Assembly: GCA_035495815.1 (NCBI GenBank)
Contig: DATJFH010000350.1
Span: 1-63,420, forward strand
Direction of reading: 5' to 3'
Length of the DNA stretch: 63,420 nt
DNA from: DATJFH01 sp035495815
Lineage (GTDB): Bacteria; Acidobacteriota; Terriglobia; Bryobacterales; Bryobacteraceae
The notes beneath the pieces were generated by a model, which worked only from the letters and a program-made list of their open reading frames with translations, had not been told where the DNA came from and ran no database searches. A program made the translations under genes and the position numbers. Positions within the stretch are counted from its first letter, which is position 1. Every line of letters starts with the position of its first letter. Below are positions 17,669 through 25,914 of the stretch, in pieces.

Positions 17669-18337
17669 TCAGTGATGGTGATGTTCGTGCCTGGGGCGCC
17701 GCGCGTGGGCGTCCAGGATCTGCCTGCGCGGCGCGGCCATTTCCGCTTCGAGCCAGCGCAGCACCTCGGGCAGCCCGGCGCCCGTCTTCAGGTTCGTAAA
17801 AACGAAAGGGCGCTGGCCGCGCATGCGGCGGGCATCGCGCTCCATCACTTCGAGCGACGCGCCGACATGCGGCGCCAGGTCGATCTTGTTGATCAACAGC
17901 AGGTCCGACCGGGTGATGCCGGGACCGCCCTTGCGGGGGATCTTGTCGCCGCCGGCGACGTCGATCACGTAGATGGATACGTCCACCAGTTCGGGGCTGA
18001 ACGAAGCGGCCAGGTTGTCGCCTCCGCTCTCCATGAAGACCAGCTCCAGTCCGGCATGGCTGCGCTCGAGATCGGCGATGGCGTCGAGGTTCATCGAGGC
18101 GTCTTCGCGGATGGCGGCGTGCGGGCATCCGCCGGTCTCGACGCCGCGCACCCGGCCCGCCGGCAGAGTTCCCTGGCGGACCAGAAATTCGGCGTCCTCC
18201 CGGGTGTAGATGTCGTTGGTGACCACGGCCAGGTTCAGTTTGGGCCACAGGCTGCGGCTGAGCGAGTCGACCAGCGCGGTTTTGCCGCTGCCGACCGGAC
18301 CGGCCACGCCTACTCGAAATGCACGATGAAGGCTCAT
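17669..18337 (-). CDS. ureG: Urease accessory GTPase UreG
   Basis: UreG (222 residues) is the SIMIBI GTPase that delivers nickel to urease together with UreD and UreF. The P-loop GVAGPVGSGKTALVD (about 8-22), the nickel-binding VETGGCPHAAIREDASMN (Cys-Pro-His motif), the MESGGDNLAASFSPELVD segment, and the LLINKIDLAPHVGASLEVME guanine-specificity motif are all present. The protein ends with a His-rich tail (HEHHHH). Such tails usually sit at the N-terminus of UreG or on UreE; here ureE is absent, so the tail may store or hand over nickel (inference). It is the last gene of the cluster, one base after ureC. Confidence 0.96.
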   Translation of the reverse strand: MSLHRAFRVGVAGPVGSGKTALVDSLSRSLWPKLNLAVVTNDIYTREDAEFLVRQGTLPAGRVRGVETGGCPHAAIREDASMNLDAIADLERSHAGLELVFMESGGDNLAASFSPELVDVSIYVIDVAGGDKIPRKGGPGITRSDLLLINKIDLAPHVGASLEVMERDARRMRGQRPFVFTNLKTGAGLPEVLRWLEAEMAAPRRQILDAHARRPRHEHHHH

Positions 18338-18338
18338 G

Positions 18339-20063
18339 TCAAAACAGAAAATACCGCTGCGCCATGGGCAAGGACTGCGCCGGCTCGCAGGTGAGCAGCT
18401 CGCCGTCGGCCCGGACCTCGTACGTTTCCGGATCCACTTCCAGTTTGGGCGTGGCGGAATTGTGTATCATGTCCGCCTTGCCTACCGTCCGGCAGCGCTC
18501 GACCGGACGCAGCGTCCGCGCCAGACGCAGCGGCTGCGAGATGTGCCGTTCGATGGCCGCTTTGGAAACGAACGTCAGAGCCGTCTCCTGCACGGCGCCC
18601 CCGAAGGATCCGAACATGGGCCGGTAGAGCGCCGGCTGCGGCGTGGGGATCGACGCGTTGGCGTCGCCCATCACGCTCCAGGCGATGAATCCGCCCTTGA
18701 CCACCATCTCCGGCTTGACGCCGAAAAAGGCCGGCTTCCACAGGACCAGGTCCGCCAGCTTTCCCGGCTCGATCGAGCCGACATGAGCGGAGATGCCGTG
18801 CGTGATGGCCGGATTGATCGTATATTTGGCCACGTAGCGCTTGACCCGGAAGTTGTCGTTGCGGCTCGAATCCTCCGGCAGCGGGCCGCGCTGCGTTTTC
18901 ATCTTGTGCGCGGTTTGCCAGGCGCGCAGGACCACTTCTCCGATCCGTCCCATGGCCTGCGAATCGCTGGAGAGCATGCTGAAGACGCCCAGGTCGTGCA
19001 GGATATCCTCGGCGGCGATCGTTTCGGGACGGATGCGGCTCTCGGCGAAAGCCACGTCCTCCGGCGTCTGCGGGTTGAGGTGGTGGCAGACCATGAGCAT
19101 GTCCAGGTGCTCGGCAATGGTGTTCACCGTGAACGGCCGCGTCGGGTTGGTGGAAGACGGCAGCACGTTCGGCAGCGCGGCGATGCGAATGATGTCCGGC
19201 GCGTGGCCCCCGCCGGCGCCTTCGGTGTGATACGTGTGAATGGCCCGGCCGGCGATGGCGGCGATCGTGTCCTCCACGAAGCCGGCTTCGTTCAGCGTAT
19301 CGGTGTGGATGGCCACCTGTACGTCGAAACGATCGGCCACTTTCAAACAGGCGTCGATGGCGGCGGGGGTGGTTCCCCAGTCTTCGTGCAGCTTCAATCC
19401 GCAGGCCCCGGCTTCGACCTGCTCGGCCAGCGGCTCGTCCGACGACGCGTTTCCCTTGCCCAGGAAGCCGAAGTTCATCGGCCAGGCTTCGGCCGCCTGC
19501 AGCATGCGTCCCAGGTTCCAGGCGCCGGGGGTGCAGGTGGTCGCGTTGGTTCCGGTGGCCGGACCGGTTCCGCCGCCAAGCATCGTAGTGGTTCCGTTCG
19601 ACAGCGCTTCATAGATCTGCTGCGGGGAGATGAAGTGAATATGACTGTCGACGGCTCCAGCGGTGACGATGCAGTTCTCGCCGGCGATCACTTCCGTGGA
19701 CGCGCCCACCACCAGCTCCGGATCCACTCCGGCCATCGTGTCGGGATTGCCCGCCTTGCCGACCTTGACGATGAGGCCGTTGCGGATTCCGATGTCGCCC
19801 TTGACGATGCCCCAGTGGTCGATAATCAGCGCGTTCGTGATTACCAGGTCCAGCGCGCCGGGCAGCGCCTCGCGCGTGGCGGTGGAGCTTTGTCCCATGC
19901 CGTCGCGGATTACCTTGCCGCCGCCGAAGGTAATTTCGTCGCCGTAGCTGGTGTAATCCTTTTCCACCTCGACGATCAGCTCGCTGTCGGCCAGCCGGAC
20001 GCGGTCGCCGGCGGTGGGACCGTAGAGGTCCGCGTAGGTTCTCCGGGGCAGCTTCACGCTCAA
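18339..20063 (-). CDS. ureC: Urease subunit alpha (catalytic)
   Basis: The 574-residue catalytic subunit hydrolyses urea to ammonia and carbamate at a dinickel centre. Active-site signatures include DSHIHFISPQQ (metal His pair), the nickel-bridging carbamylated Lys224 in GLKLHEDWG, HTYHTEGAGGGHAPDI, the flap with MVCHHLNP, and SSDSQAMGR (metal Asp). It starts MSVKLPRRTYADLYGPT and ends at the standard family length, with no lesions. The start overlaps the ureB stop by four bases. Urease lets soil bacteria use urea as nitrogen; no urea transporter or nickel permease is in the window. Confidence 0.98.
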   Translation of the reverse strand: MSVKLPRRTYADLYGPTAGDRVRLADSELIVEVEKDYTSYGDEITFGGGKVIRDGMGQSSTATREALPGALDLVITNALIIDHWGIVKGDIGIRNGLIVKVGKAGNPDTMAGVDPELVVGASTEVIAGENCIVTAGAVDSHIHFISPQQIYEALSNGTTTMLGGGTGPATGTNATTCTPGAWNLGRMLQAAEAWPMNFGFLGKGNASSDEPLAEQVEAGACGLKLHEDWGTTPAAIDACLKVADRFDVQVAIHTDTLNEAGFVEDTIAAIAGRAIHTYHTEGAGGGHAPDIIRIAALPNVLPSSTNPTRPFTVNTIAEHLDMLMVCHHLNPQTPEDVAFAESRIRPETIAAEDILHDLGVFSMLSSDSQAMGRIGEVVLRAWQTAHKMKTQRGPLPEDSSRNDNFRVKRYVAKYTINPAITHGISAHVGSIEPGKLADLVLWKPAFFGVKPEMVVKGGFIAWSVMGDANASIPTPQPALYRPMFGSFGGAVQETALTFVSKAAIERHISQPLRLARTLRPVERCRTVGKADMIHNSATPKLEVDPETYEVRADGELLTCEPAQSLPMAQRYFLF

Positions 20064-20395
20064 GGCTTTTCTCCCAGCTCGCCATTCACGCGGGCGTTAT
20101 GGCCGTGCACGATGCGCGCGCCGGCGTAATCGACCAGCAGCGCTTCTTTCTCCTCGCCGGGCTCGAAGCGCATGGCCGTGCCGGCGGCGATGTCCAGCCG
20201 CATTCCGTAGGCGGCGCGGCGATCGAAGCGCAAGGCCTTATTGGCCTCGTAAAAATGGAAGTGGCTGCCCACCTGGATCGGGCGATCGCCGGTGTTGGCG
20301 ACCAGCACTCTTGCGGTCCGGCGGCCCGCGTTGATTTCGATTTCTTCTTCCGCGAGCAGGTATTCGCCGGGTTGGATCTTAGGAGATGGGGTCAT
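20060..20395 (-). CDS. ureB: Urease subunit beta
   Basis: The 111-residue structural beta subunit forms the urease trimer with UreA and UreC. Family marks are IQPGEYLLAEEEIEINAGR, VANTGDRPIQVGSHFHFYEAN, LRFDRRAAYGMRLDIAAGTAMRFEPGE and the ending around NARVNGE. It starts with ATG inside the end of ureA (17-base overlap) and its stop overlaps ureC (ATGA), so translation is coupled. Separate beta and gamma subunits are the usual bacterial arrangement. Confidence 0.97.
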   Translation of the reverse strand: MTPSPKIQPGEYLLAEEEIEINAGRRTARVLVANTGDRPIQVGSHFHFYEANKALRFDRRAAYGMRLDIAAGTAMRFEPGEEKEALLVDYAGARIVHGHNARVNGELGEKP

Positions 20396-20681
20396 GTACG
20401 GTCACCAGTTTCGTGCCATCGGGAAAAGTCGCCTCCACCTGCACTTCATGGATCATCTCGGCCACCCCCTCCATGACGTCCGCGCGCTTGAGAACAGCCG
20501 CCCCCAGGGTCATGATTTCGGCGACGCTCTTTCCGTCGCGGGCAGCCTCCAGGATCTCGGCGGTGAGCACGGCCATGGCCTCCGGATAGTTGAGCTTCAA
20601 GCCGCGCGCCTGGCGCTTTCGGGCCAATTCGGAAGCCGTGAAGATCAGGAGTTTTTCCTGCTCACGAGGGGTCAGATGCAA
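20379..20681 (-). CDS. ureA: Urease subunit gamma
   Basis: The 100-residue gamma subunit starts MHLTPREQEKLLIFTASELA and contains ARKRQARGLKLNYPEAMAVL, EAARDGKSVAEIM and PEMIHEVQVEATFPDGTKLVTVHDPI-type wording at the end, all standard for UreA. It lies 22 bases downstream of ureD and overlaps ureB. Its role is structural within the UreABC trimer. Confidence 0.97.
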   Translation of the reverse strand: MHLTPREQEKLLIFTASELARKRQARGLKLNYPEAMAVLTAEILEAARDGKSVAEIMTLGAAVLKRADVMEGVAEMIHEVQVEATFPDGTKLVTVHDPIS

Positions 20682-20703
20682 GGGGAAGAATCCTCCGTTC
20701 CGG

Positions 20704-21543
20704 TCAATTTATCTTACGTGGGATCACGGCGACGCGGCCGCATAAAGACCACTTGGCCGCAGTCCAGAAAACCGGCATTCCACGGGCTAACTGCCTGCCC
20801 TCCCGGGCGATGCCCCGTACCACCAGTCCGGATGCGGCGAGGGTGCTTACGCCCCATAATACATCACCGGGGCTGGAGAGTTCTTCCGCAATCGCGCCAA
20901 GCTGCGCTTCCAGTTCGAGCCACGCGGGACGGCCGAAGCCGGACCGGCAGACGTAGAGCGATGCGAAATATCGGAAGTTTCCGAGCCGCGCCGCGGAGGC
21001 GGGATGACGCCGCCGGGGTTCCAGAACGAACCGTTCGGCGGCAGCCGGTACTCCGTCAACGCGCAGGTCGAGCGAGGAGCTGAGAACGTCATACGCGAAG
21101 ATCTCTCCGGCCGCCTCCCGGCCCGGCGCGACCAGGTCCCACCAGAACAGCGTCGCCTGGTCCAGGACCTCGATGGCGGTGGACTGCTCGAAGCGTGAAC
21201 CGGCGTAGGGGATCAGGGCGTCGGGTACGTATTCGAGCAGCCCGCGCTCGCGGACGGTGACCACATTTTGCTGTCGCGCGGTTGCGCCCGCGGCGCGGCT
21301 GCGGTAGACACGCGTCGCACCGGCGGTGGTGATCTGAGCGCGCGCTTCCGGCCCGACGTCCACCTGCAGGCGCAGATCGTCGTTGGTCAGGACGCCGCCC
21401 GAGACGTTGTGCAGATGGATCAGGGCTTCACCGCAACTGTTCGGAAACGCCCGGACCACGCGCCAGGGCGGCTGCTGGCTGTCGAGCCGCAGCACCGTCC
21501 GCCCCTCGCGCGCTTCGAACCGCAGGGACAGAAGCGAATTCAT
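20704..21543 (-). CDS. ureD: Urease accessory protein UreD/UreH
   Basis: UreD (279 residues from ATG 21543) binds apo-urease and recruits UreF and UreG for nickel insertion. Recognisable parts are TNDDLRLQVDVGPEARAQITTAGATRVYRS, the ARQQNVVTVRERGLLEYVPDALIPYAGSRFEQST region and WWDLVAPGR-like wording, typical of the family. The start is chosen where TGATG overlaps the ureF stop; the frame is open upstream, but that part only shadows ureF. Being second after ureF, and ahead of the structural genes, the accessory complex would be translated from the same message. Confidence 0.93.
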   Translation of the reverse strand: MNSLLSLRFEAREGRTVLRLDSQQPPWRVVRAFPNSCGEALIHLHNVSGGVLTNDDLRLQVDVGPEARAQITTAGATRVYRSRAAGATARQQNVVTVRERGLLEYVPDALIPYAGSRFEQSTAIEVLDQATLFWWDLVAPGREAAGEIFAYDVLSSSLDLRVDGVPAAAERFVLEPRRRHPASAARLGNFRYFASLYVCRSGFGRPAWLELEAQLGAIAEELSSPGDVLWGVSTLAASGLVVRGIAREGRQLARGMPVFWTAAKWSLCGRVAVIPRKIN

Positions 21544-22223
21544 CAGCTGATGAACAGCCGCGTGGCGAGCCTGGAATGGCGCATGGAGGCGACCTCCGGG
21601 CCCGGCATGAAGCACGGCGGTTCGGCCCCGCCGGCGGAATCGGCGATCGCGGATATCCGCGGTTTGAGCGACCACAGGATCGCGGCGGCCCGTGTCTGCC
21701 CGAGCGGGGCGAGTCTCTGCGCCGCGGAAAGCACGGCGGCCAGCGACTGATGCAGCCAGGCGGCGACGGCGCTGCGCTCGTCGACGCCGGCCAGAGCCGC
21801 GGTCAGGCCGAACGCGGCGCAGTGGTGGGAATCGCCCTCGACGGCGGCGGGAAGTCCCAGATCGAGCGCCAGCCGCAAGAACCGGCGCCCCAGGGCGAGG
21901 CTGGCCTCGCGGCTCTCCCGGGCGGGCCTGCGCGCGCTGAGGCGCCGGTTCAGGTCGAGCCAGGCCGCCGCGAGAGGCTCCGCCTGCTGCGCCAGCCGGT
22001 AGGCGGAGAGGCAATACGCGGCTTCGAGAGCCCCGTTCTCCTCGAGGTAATCCGCGCAGAAGGACTCCAGGCCGCCGGCGGCGAGCAATCCGTCCTCGAT
22101 CAGGCTTTCCAGCCCGAACGAGTGCGCCGCCGCGCCCACCGGCAGCGCGCTGTCGGCCAGGTGCAGGAGCCGTAAGAGAGGCAGGGTATCGGCCTTGTGT
22201 TGCCGGAGCAAACCTTCACTCAT
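21543..22223 (-). CDS. ureF: Urease accessory protein UreF
   Basis: UreF (226 residues from ATG 22223) is the all-helical accessory protein that bridges UreD and UreG. LLHLADSALPVGAAAHSFGLE near the N-terminus is the family signature, with an EEDGALEAAYC-like helix and the conserved C-terminal region around RLAPLGQTRAA. The start lies 31 bases after the stop of the second thymidylate-kinase-like gene, so the urease cluster may be transcribed with the kinase pair. UreF heads the cluster; no ureE is found between or around the genes. Confidence 0.92.
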   Translation of the reverse strand: MSEGLLRQHKADTLPLLRLLHLADSALPVGAAAHSFGLESLIEDGLLAAGGLESFCADYLEENGALEAAYCLSAYRLAQQAEPLAAAWLDLNRRLSARRPARESREASLALGRRFLRLALDLGLPAAVEGDSHHCAAFGLTAALAGVDERSAVAAWLHQSLAAVLSAAQRLAPLGQTRAAAILWSLKPRISAIADSAGGAEPPCFMPGPEVASMRHSRLATRLFIS

Positions 22224-22254
22224 GGTCGCCGCAGAAAACCTCGGTTCCACCCGG

Positions 22255-23061
22255 TTACTCGCGATTCGGGGCAGCCTTTCCGGGACGCCCCGCCACCTTC
22301 GATTGCTTTCTGCCGGCTGTCTTCCGGCTCGCCGTCCTTGGCACACGCGGCGGAGGAGCAAACAGGAGCGAGATCGAAGCCTGCAACTGCTGGAAGATCT
22401 CGTCCGCGGGCCGGGTGGCGTCGACGATTTCGATGTCGTAGCTGCGCGCCAGCCGGTCGAAGACATTGATGAGACGAGTCTGGTACCGGACGAAGCTCTC
22501 GTACATGTTCTTGCCGAAGCGCAGGTCCATTCCGCTTTCCCAGTAATCGAAGCGGCCGCGGCCCAGCACCACGCGCGACACCAGGTCCTTCACGCCCGCG
22601 CGCAAATAAAAAACCTTGTGCGGAACCAGCGCGAAGCCGATCACTTTCTCGATCCAGACCCGATCCTCGCCGCGGGCTATGGCGCGCGCCATGATGGAGA
22701 AAATGTACCGGTCGGTGAGCACCACGAAGCCGGCGCGAAGCGCGGGGACGATCTCGTTCAACAGCCGGTCCGCGAAGTCGGTGGTGTAGTACAGGGTCAT
22801 GGTGAGCGGACCGAGCGTGTTCCCCTCCTTGGCTTCCTGAATTCCCTTTCCGGCCAGAGCGGACCGTGCCATGCCGGTATCGAGCACGGCGTGGCCGTGC
22901 TGTTCGAGCCACACCCGCAGCCGCGTGACCTGGGTGGTCCGTCCGACCGAGTCCGGTCCCTCGATCACGATCAGCTTGCCGTGCAGCTCGGAATAATCCA
23001 CGTTGGGCAGAGGCGTGCCGTAGGGCTGCAGGGGCTGGGGTCTGCGGCTGTCGTCAGGCAT
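22255..23061 (-). CDS. Thymidylate-kinase-like protein with altered P-loop (Lys to Arg)
   Basis: This 268-residue protein is clearly related to its upstream neighbour and to dTMP kinase. It retains the overall order: P-loop region EGPDSVGRTTQ (35-44), YYTTDFADRLLNEIVPAL, the TDRYIFSIMARAIARG stretch holding the Asp-Arg-Tyr signature, and a LID-like segment with basic residues. The Walker A lysine is replaced by Arg41 (canonical GxxxxGK[ST]), confirmed at the base level (GGA CGG ACC). The C-terminus (about 235-268) is an extra Lys/Arg-rich tail. It overlaps the preceding kinase-like gene by 8 bases. ATP phosphoryl transfer may be lost or altered; a regulatory or polyphosphate-related role is inferred from the neighbouring ppx and CHAD genes. 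Confidence 0.8.
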   Translation of the reverse strand: MPDDSRRPQPLQPYGTPLPNVDYSELHGKLIVIEGPDSVGRTTQVTRLRVWLEQHGHAVLDTGMARSALAGKGIQEAKEGNTLGPLTMTLYYTTDFADRLLNEIVPALRAGFVVLTDRYIFSIMARAIARGEDRVWIEKVIGFALVPHKVFYLRAGVKDLVSRVVLGRGRFDYWESGMDLRFGKNMYESFVRYQTRLINVFDRLARSYDIEIVDATRPADEIFQQLQASISLLFAPPPRVPRTASRKTAGRKQSKVAGRPGKAAPNRE

Positions 23062-23749
23062 GGGCCACCTCGAGGACGCCGCTCGGCAGCGCGTCCCCCA
23101 GCTCCTGGATGAAAATCCGCCGCATTTCTTTCTGCTGCTTCTCGATGGACTTGGTCGCGTCGATGACGTGGAATCCCATCTCCCCGGCCATGGCTTCGTA
23201 TTCTTCGAGAATGCGGCCCTGAAAGATGCGGAAGCTCTCCTCGATGTCCCGGCTCAGTCCCAGATCCATTCCGGCCTCGTAATACTTGAGCGCGTCGCGG
23301 CCGCCCAGAATACGTCCCAGGGCCACATCCAGCGGAACACGGAAGTAAAACGCCAGGTTGGGCTTGATGGCGAAGCGGTAGAGGTTGCGGACCCAGCTGC
23401 TGCTGACGCCGCGCACCACGTCGCGCGCGAACGCCGTGTAGGCGTAGCGGTCGGCGCAAACGATGGCGCCGGCTTGCAGCAGCGGCTGGATGTACCCCTC
23501 CAGGCGGTCGGCGAAATCGGTGGCGTGAATCAGGCTGAAGGTGGTGGGGGTGAACATCTCCTTTTTCTTGCCGCGGCGGGTGGTCTGCTTCACCAGCGGA
23601 GAAGAGTTCCACTCGCTGAACGCGACGGCGTATCCGCGAGAGCGAAGCCATTGGCTCAAAAGGGCAAGCTGCGTGGACTTCCCGGAGCCATCGATGCCTT
23701 CGACGACAATCAATTTTCCCTGGTATCGATTCGGAACAAAGACGGACAT
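23054..23749 (-). CDS. Thymidylate-kinase-like protein (intact P-loop)
   Basis: The 231-residue protein has an intact P-loop, EGIDGSGKSTQ (about 17-27), followed by a Tmk-like layout: ATDFADRLEGYIQPLLQ, CADRYAYTAFARDVVRG (Asp-Arg-Tyr), and later helices. It resembles dTMP kinase but diverges in the substrate and LID parts (SEWNSSPLVKQTTRRGKKKE), so the substrate need not be dTMP. The start chosen is ATG 23749; an in-frame GTG at 23791 would add 14 residues but lies on the -10-like element of the divergent promoter. It is paired with a second, P-loop-altered copy, overlapping by 8 bases, and is divergent from ppx. PPK2 polyphosphate kinases share this P-loop kinase fold, so a polyphosphate link is conceivable. 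Confidence 0.8.
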   Translation of the reverse strand: MSVFVPNRYQGKLIVVEGIDGSGKSTQLALLSQWLRSRGYAVAFSEWNSSPLVKQTTRRGKKKEMFTPTTFSLIHATDFADRLEGYIQPLLQAGAIVCADRYAYTAFARDVVRGVSSSWVRNLYRFAIKPNLAFYFRVPLDVALGRILGGRDALKYYEAGMDLGLSRDIEESFRIFQGRILEEYEAMAGEMGFHVIDATKSIEKQQKEMRRIFIQELGDALPSGVLEVAHA

Positions 23750-23790
23750 AATTTTTTGCCGCGCTCTCGGCGGGGAGAAGGAAGCGCTCA

Positions 23791-23821
23791 CTATAATTAA
23801 GAGAACAGTGTTTTATTATAG
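23791..23821. promoter_or_regulatory. Symmetric AT-rich divergent promoter element
   Basis: CTATAAT (23791-23797) and ATTATAG (23815-23821) are perfect 7-base complements separated by 17 bases, between the divergent tmk-like and ppx genes. Each arm contains TATAAT on one strand, so the element offers a -10-like hexamer to each direction and is also a dyad. No matching -35 hexamers were found. Confidence 0.45.
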
Positions 23822-23835
23822 CGTCTACATCCCGT

Positions 23836-25368
23836 ATGCCCCGTTACGCCGCCGTTGACATAGGGAGCAATTCGATCCGGATGCTGGCGGCGGAGCTGGT
23901 CCCCGGTTCGCCGCTGAAGACGCTGGCCTCGTCCCGCCAGGTGACCCGCCTCGGAGAGAGCGTATTCCGCACCGGCCGCATCAGCCAGGGCGCCATGGAC
24001 CTGTGCAGCAACGTCCTAGCGCAGATGGCCGAGGAATACCGCAGCGTGGGCGTAGTGGGAGTGCGGGCGCTCGGCACCAGCGCGCTGCGGGACGCCGGCA
24101 ATCAGGAGGAATTCCTGAAGCGCGCCTCGGACGCGCTGCAGACGACGGTCGAAGTCATCTCTGGCCAGGAAGAGGCGCGGCTGATTCACCTCGGCGTGCA
24201 AAGCCGCTGGCCGCATCCCGCTCAGCGGGTGCTGATCATCGACATCGGCGGCGGAAGCGCGGAGCTGATTCTGAGCGAGAACGGCCGGATGAGCCAGGCC
24301 TTTTCGAAGCCGCTCGGCGCGCTGCGGTTAAGAGAGGTCTTCCTCAAGAAGGATCCGCCGGACGGCAAGGATCTGCACCGGCTGGAAGAGTACATTCAGG
24401 AGCGCATCGTGGACGCGGTGCGCCGTTTCGGAGCCGCTCCCTACGACCGCGTGATTGCCACTTCGGCCACGGCGGCGGCGCTGATCTGCGCCGTGAACCG
24501 GGTCCCGCGGGCCAAGCGGGAGACGGCCGACCGGCTGCGGGCCTCGATTTCGCAGGTGCGGAAGTTTTACCAGGATATCTCCACGCGCGATCTCGATTTC
24601 AGGCGGAAGATCCCCGGAATCGGACCGAAGCGCGCGGAGATCATCGTACCGGGCGTGGCCATGCTCTGGATCGCCCTGCGCGAGTTCCGGCTTCGCAACC
24701 TGTACTACTCGGCCGCGGGGCTGCGCGACGGAATCATTGCCGACCTGGCCGCGCGGCGCGTGGGACGGGAGCTTTCGCAGCTCGACGCCGAACAGCGCCG
24801 CCTGATGTCCGAGATGGCGCGCAAATACGGTGTTCCTATGAGCCACGCGCGGAAGGTGGCCGCGATTGCGCATACGTTGTTCGATTCGCTGCAATCGCTG
24901 CACGGCCTGGCTCCCGCTTACGGCAAATCGCTCGAAGCGGCATCCTACCTGCACGACAGCGGGCATTATGTCAGCGACACGCGCCACCACCGGCACTCCT
25001 ATTACCTGGTGGCGAACTCCGACATGCCCGGATTTACGGAGCGCGAGCGGCACATGATCGCCAATCTGTGCCGGTATCACCGGAAGTCCACGCCGAACGC
25101 CGCTCACGCTCAATACCAGGCGCTCGACCCGGAGAGTAAGCGCGCGGTCGCGCTGCTCACACCGCTGCTGCGGCTTGCCGATGCCCTCGACCGGAGCAAC
25201 GACCAGCGCGTGGAGTCGGTGGAATGCAGTCTCAAGAACGGCGACGTGGTAGTGCGGCTGCAGTCTCACTCCGATGTCGATCTCGAAGAGTGGGCCGGCG
25301 AGCGGGTGGCGGACATCTTCCGTGAAGCGTACGGCCATCAACTGGTAATCGCGAAGGCGCGCCGATGA
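23836..25368 (+). CDS. ppx: Ppx/GppA family phosphatase (exopolyphosphatase-like)
   Basis: This 510-residue protein belongs to the ASKHA superfamily enzymes that cleave terminal phosphate from polyphosphate or pppGpp. The first phosphate-binding loop is VDIGSNSIRML (about 7-17) and the second is IDIGGGSAEL (about 135-144), with ISGQEEARLIHLGV as the middle signature. A C-terminal HD-like domain follows (about 320-500) with AASYLHDSGHYVSDTRHHRHSYY-type residues and LCRYHRK, as in long Ppx proteins. Whether polyphosphate or pppGpp is preferred cannot be told from sequence. It overlaps the CHAD gene (ATGA), and CHAD domains are known polyphosphate binders, supporting the exopolyphosphatase reading. 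The promoter is the divergent element at 23791-23821. Confidence 0.9.
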   Translation: MPRYAAVDIGSNSIRMLAAELVPGSPLKTLASSRQVTRLGESVFRTGRISQGAMDLCSNVLAQMAEEYRSVGVVGVRALGTSALRDAGNQEEFLKRASDALQTTVEVISGQEEARLIHLGVQSRWPHPAQRVLIIDIGGGSAELILSENGRMSQAFSKPLGALRLREVFLKKDPPDGKDLHRLEEYIQERIVDAVRRFGAAPYDRVIATSATAAALICAVNRVPRAKRETADRLRASISQVRKFYQDISTRDLDFRRKIPGIGPKRAEIIVPGVAMLWIALREFRLRNLYYSAAGLRDGIIADLAARRVGRELSQLDAEQRRLMSEMARKYGVPMSHARKVAAIAHTLFDSLQSLHGLAPAYGKSLEAASYLHDSGHYVSDTRHHRHSYYLVANSDMPGFTERERHMIANLCRYHRKSTPNAAHAQYQALDPESKRAVALLTPLLRLADALDRSNDQRVESVECSLKNGDVVVRLQSHSDVDLEEWAGERVADIFREAYGHQLVIAKARR

Positions 25369-25799
25369 AGGCGGACAAGCGGGCAGTCACGGCGGATCTC
25401 GACCAGTTCGTCCGGCTGCATGCCTCGAGGCTTCTGGGAAAGCTGGTTTTTCAGGTGAAGCGAGCATCGAAGCATCCCGACGAGGACGCGATTCACGACT
25501 TGCGAGTGGCCATTCGCCGCCTTTCGCAGTGCCTGCGCGAATTCCGCCCCCTGTTCCGCCGCCACCGGTCGGCGAAAATTCTCAAACAGCTGGAAAAGGT
25601 GATGGATCTGGCGGCGGAGACGCGCAATCGGGACGTCGCCCTGCAACTTTTACGCTCCGACCGGAGAAGATCGAACCGGGTCCTCGCAGCCGGCCTGCGT
25701 GAGGAACGGGAGCAGGCGCAGCTCAACTTGACCAGGGCCCTAGAGGATTGGAGGCGTCGTGACTTTTCGCGCAAGTGGCGGCCGTGGCTTGACCGCTGA
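25365..25799 (+). CDS. CHAD domain, N-terminal half
   Basis: The 144-residue product is the first half of a CHAD domain, an alpha-helical polyphosphate-binding module. The conserved histidine and basic helix are in DAIHDLRVAIRRLSQCLREFRPLFRR (about residues 45-70), followed by KILKQLEKVMDLAAETRNRDVAL. It ends at a TGA after RPWLDR, about midway through a normal CHAD domain. The C-terminal half is found 116 bases downstream in another frame. The start overlaps the ppx stop (ATGA), so the two are co-translated. Either the domain works as two chains, or the gene was split by the palindromic element at 25851-25878. Confidence 0.8.
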   Translation: MKADKRAVTADLDQFVRLHASRLLGKLVFQVKRASKHPDEDAIHDLRVAIRRLSQCLREFRPLFRRHRSAKILKQLEKVMDLAAETRNRDVALQLLRSDRRRSNRVLAAGLREEREQAQLNLTRALEDWRRRDFSRKWRPWLDR

Positions 25800-25850
25800 C
25801 ACCGGTTGCCCGGCTCGACCCGGCAGGCGGATTCCGGCGGTGGGAGAAAG

Positions 25851-25878
25851 GTGGGGCAGGCGCTTCCGCCAGCCCCAC
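25851..25878. repeat. REP-like palindrome inside the split CHAD locus
   Basis: GTGGGGCAGGCG and CGCCAGCCCCAC form a 12-base stem with one mismatch and a CTTC loop. It sits in the 116-base interval between the two CHAD half-genes. Its core (GGGCAGGCG) is shared with the hairpin at 6836-6862, and its arms resemble those at 12111-12133 and 41187-41234, suggesting a dispersed palindrome family. Confidence 0.6.
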
Positions 25879-25914
25879 GGCGACGGCGCCGGTCTCCATC
25901 CACAGGGGTAGGAC

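Noticed and set aside
25800..25914. Single frameshift joining the two CHAD halves
   Set aside because: The downstream frame has a TAG six bases before its ATG and the upstream frame ends in TGA, so one indel alone cannot restore the gene.
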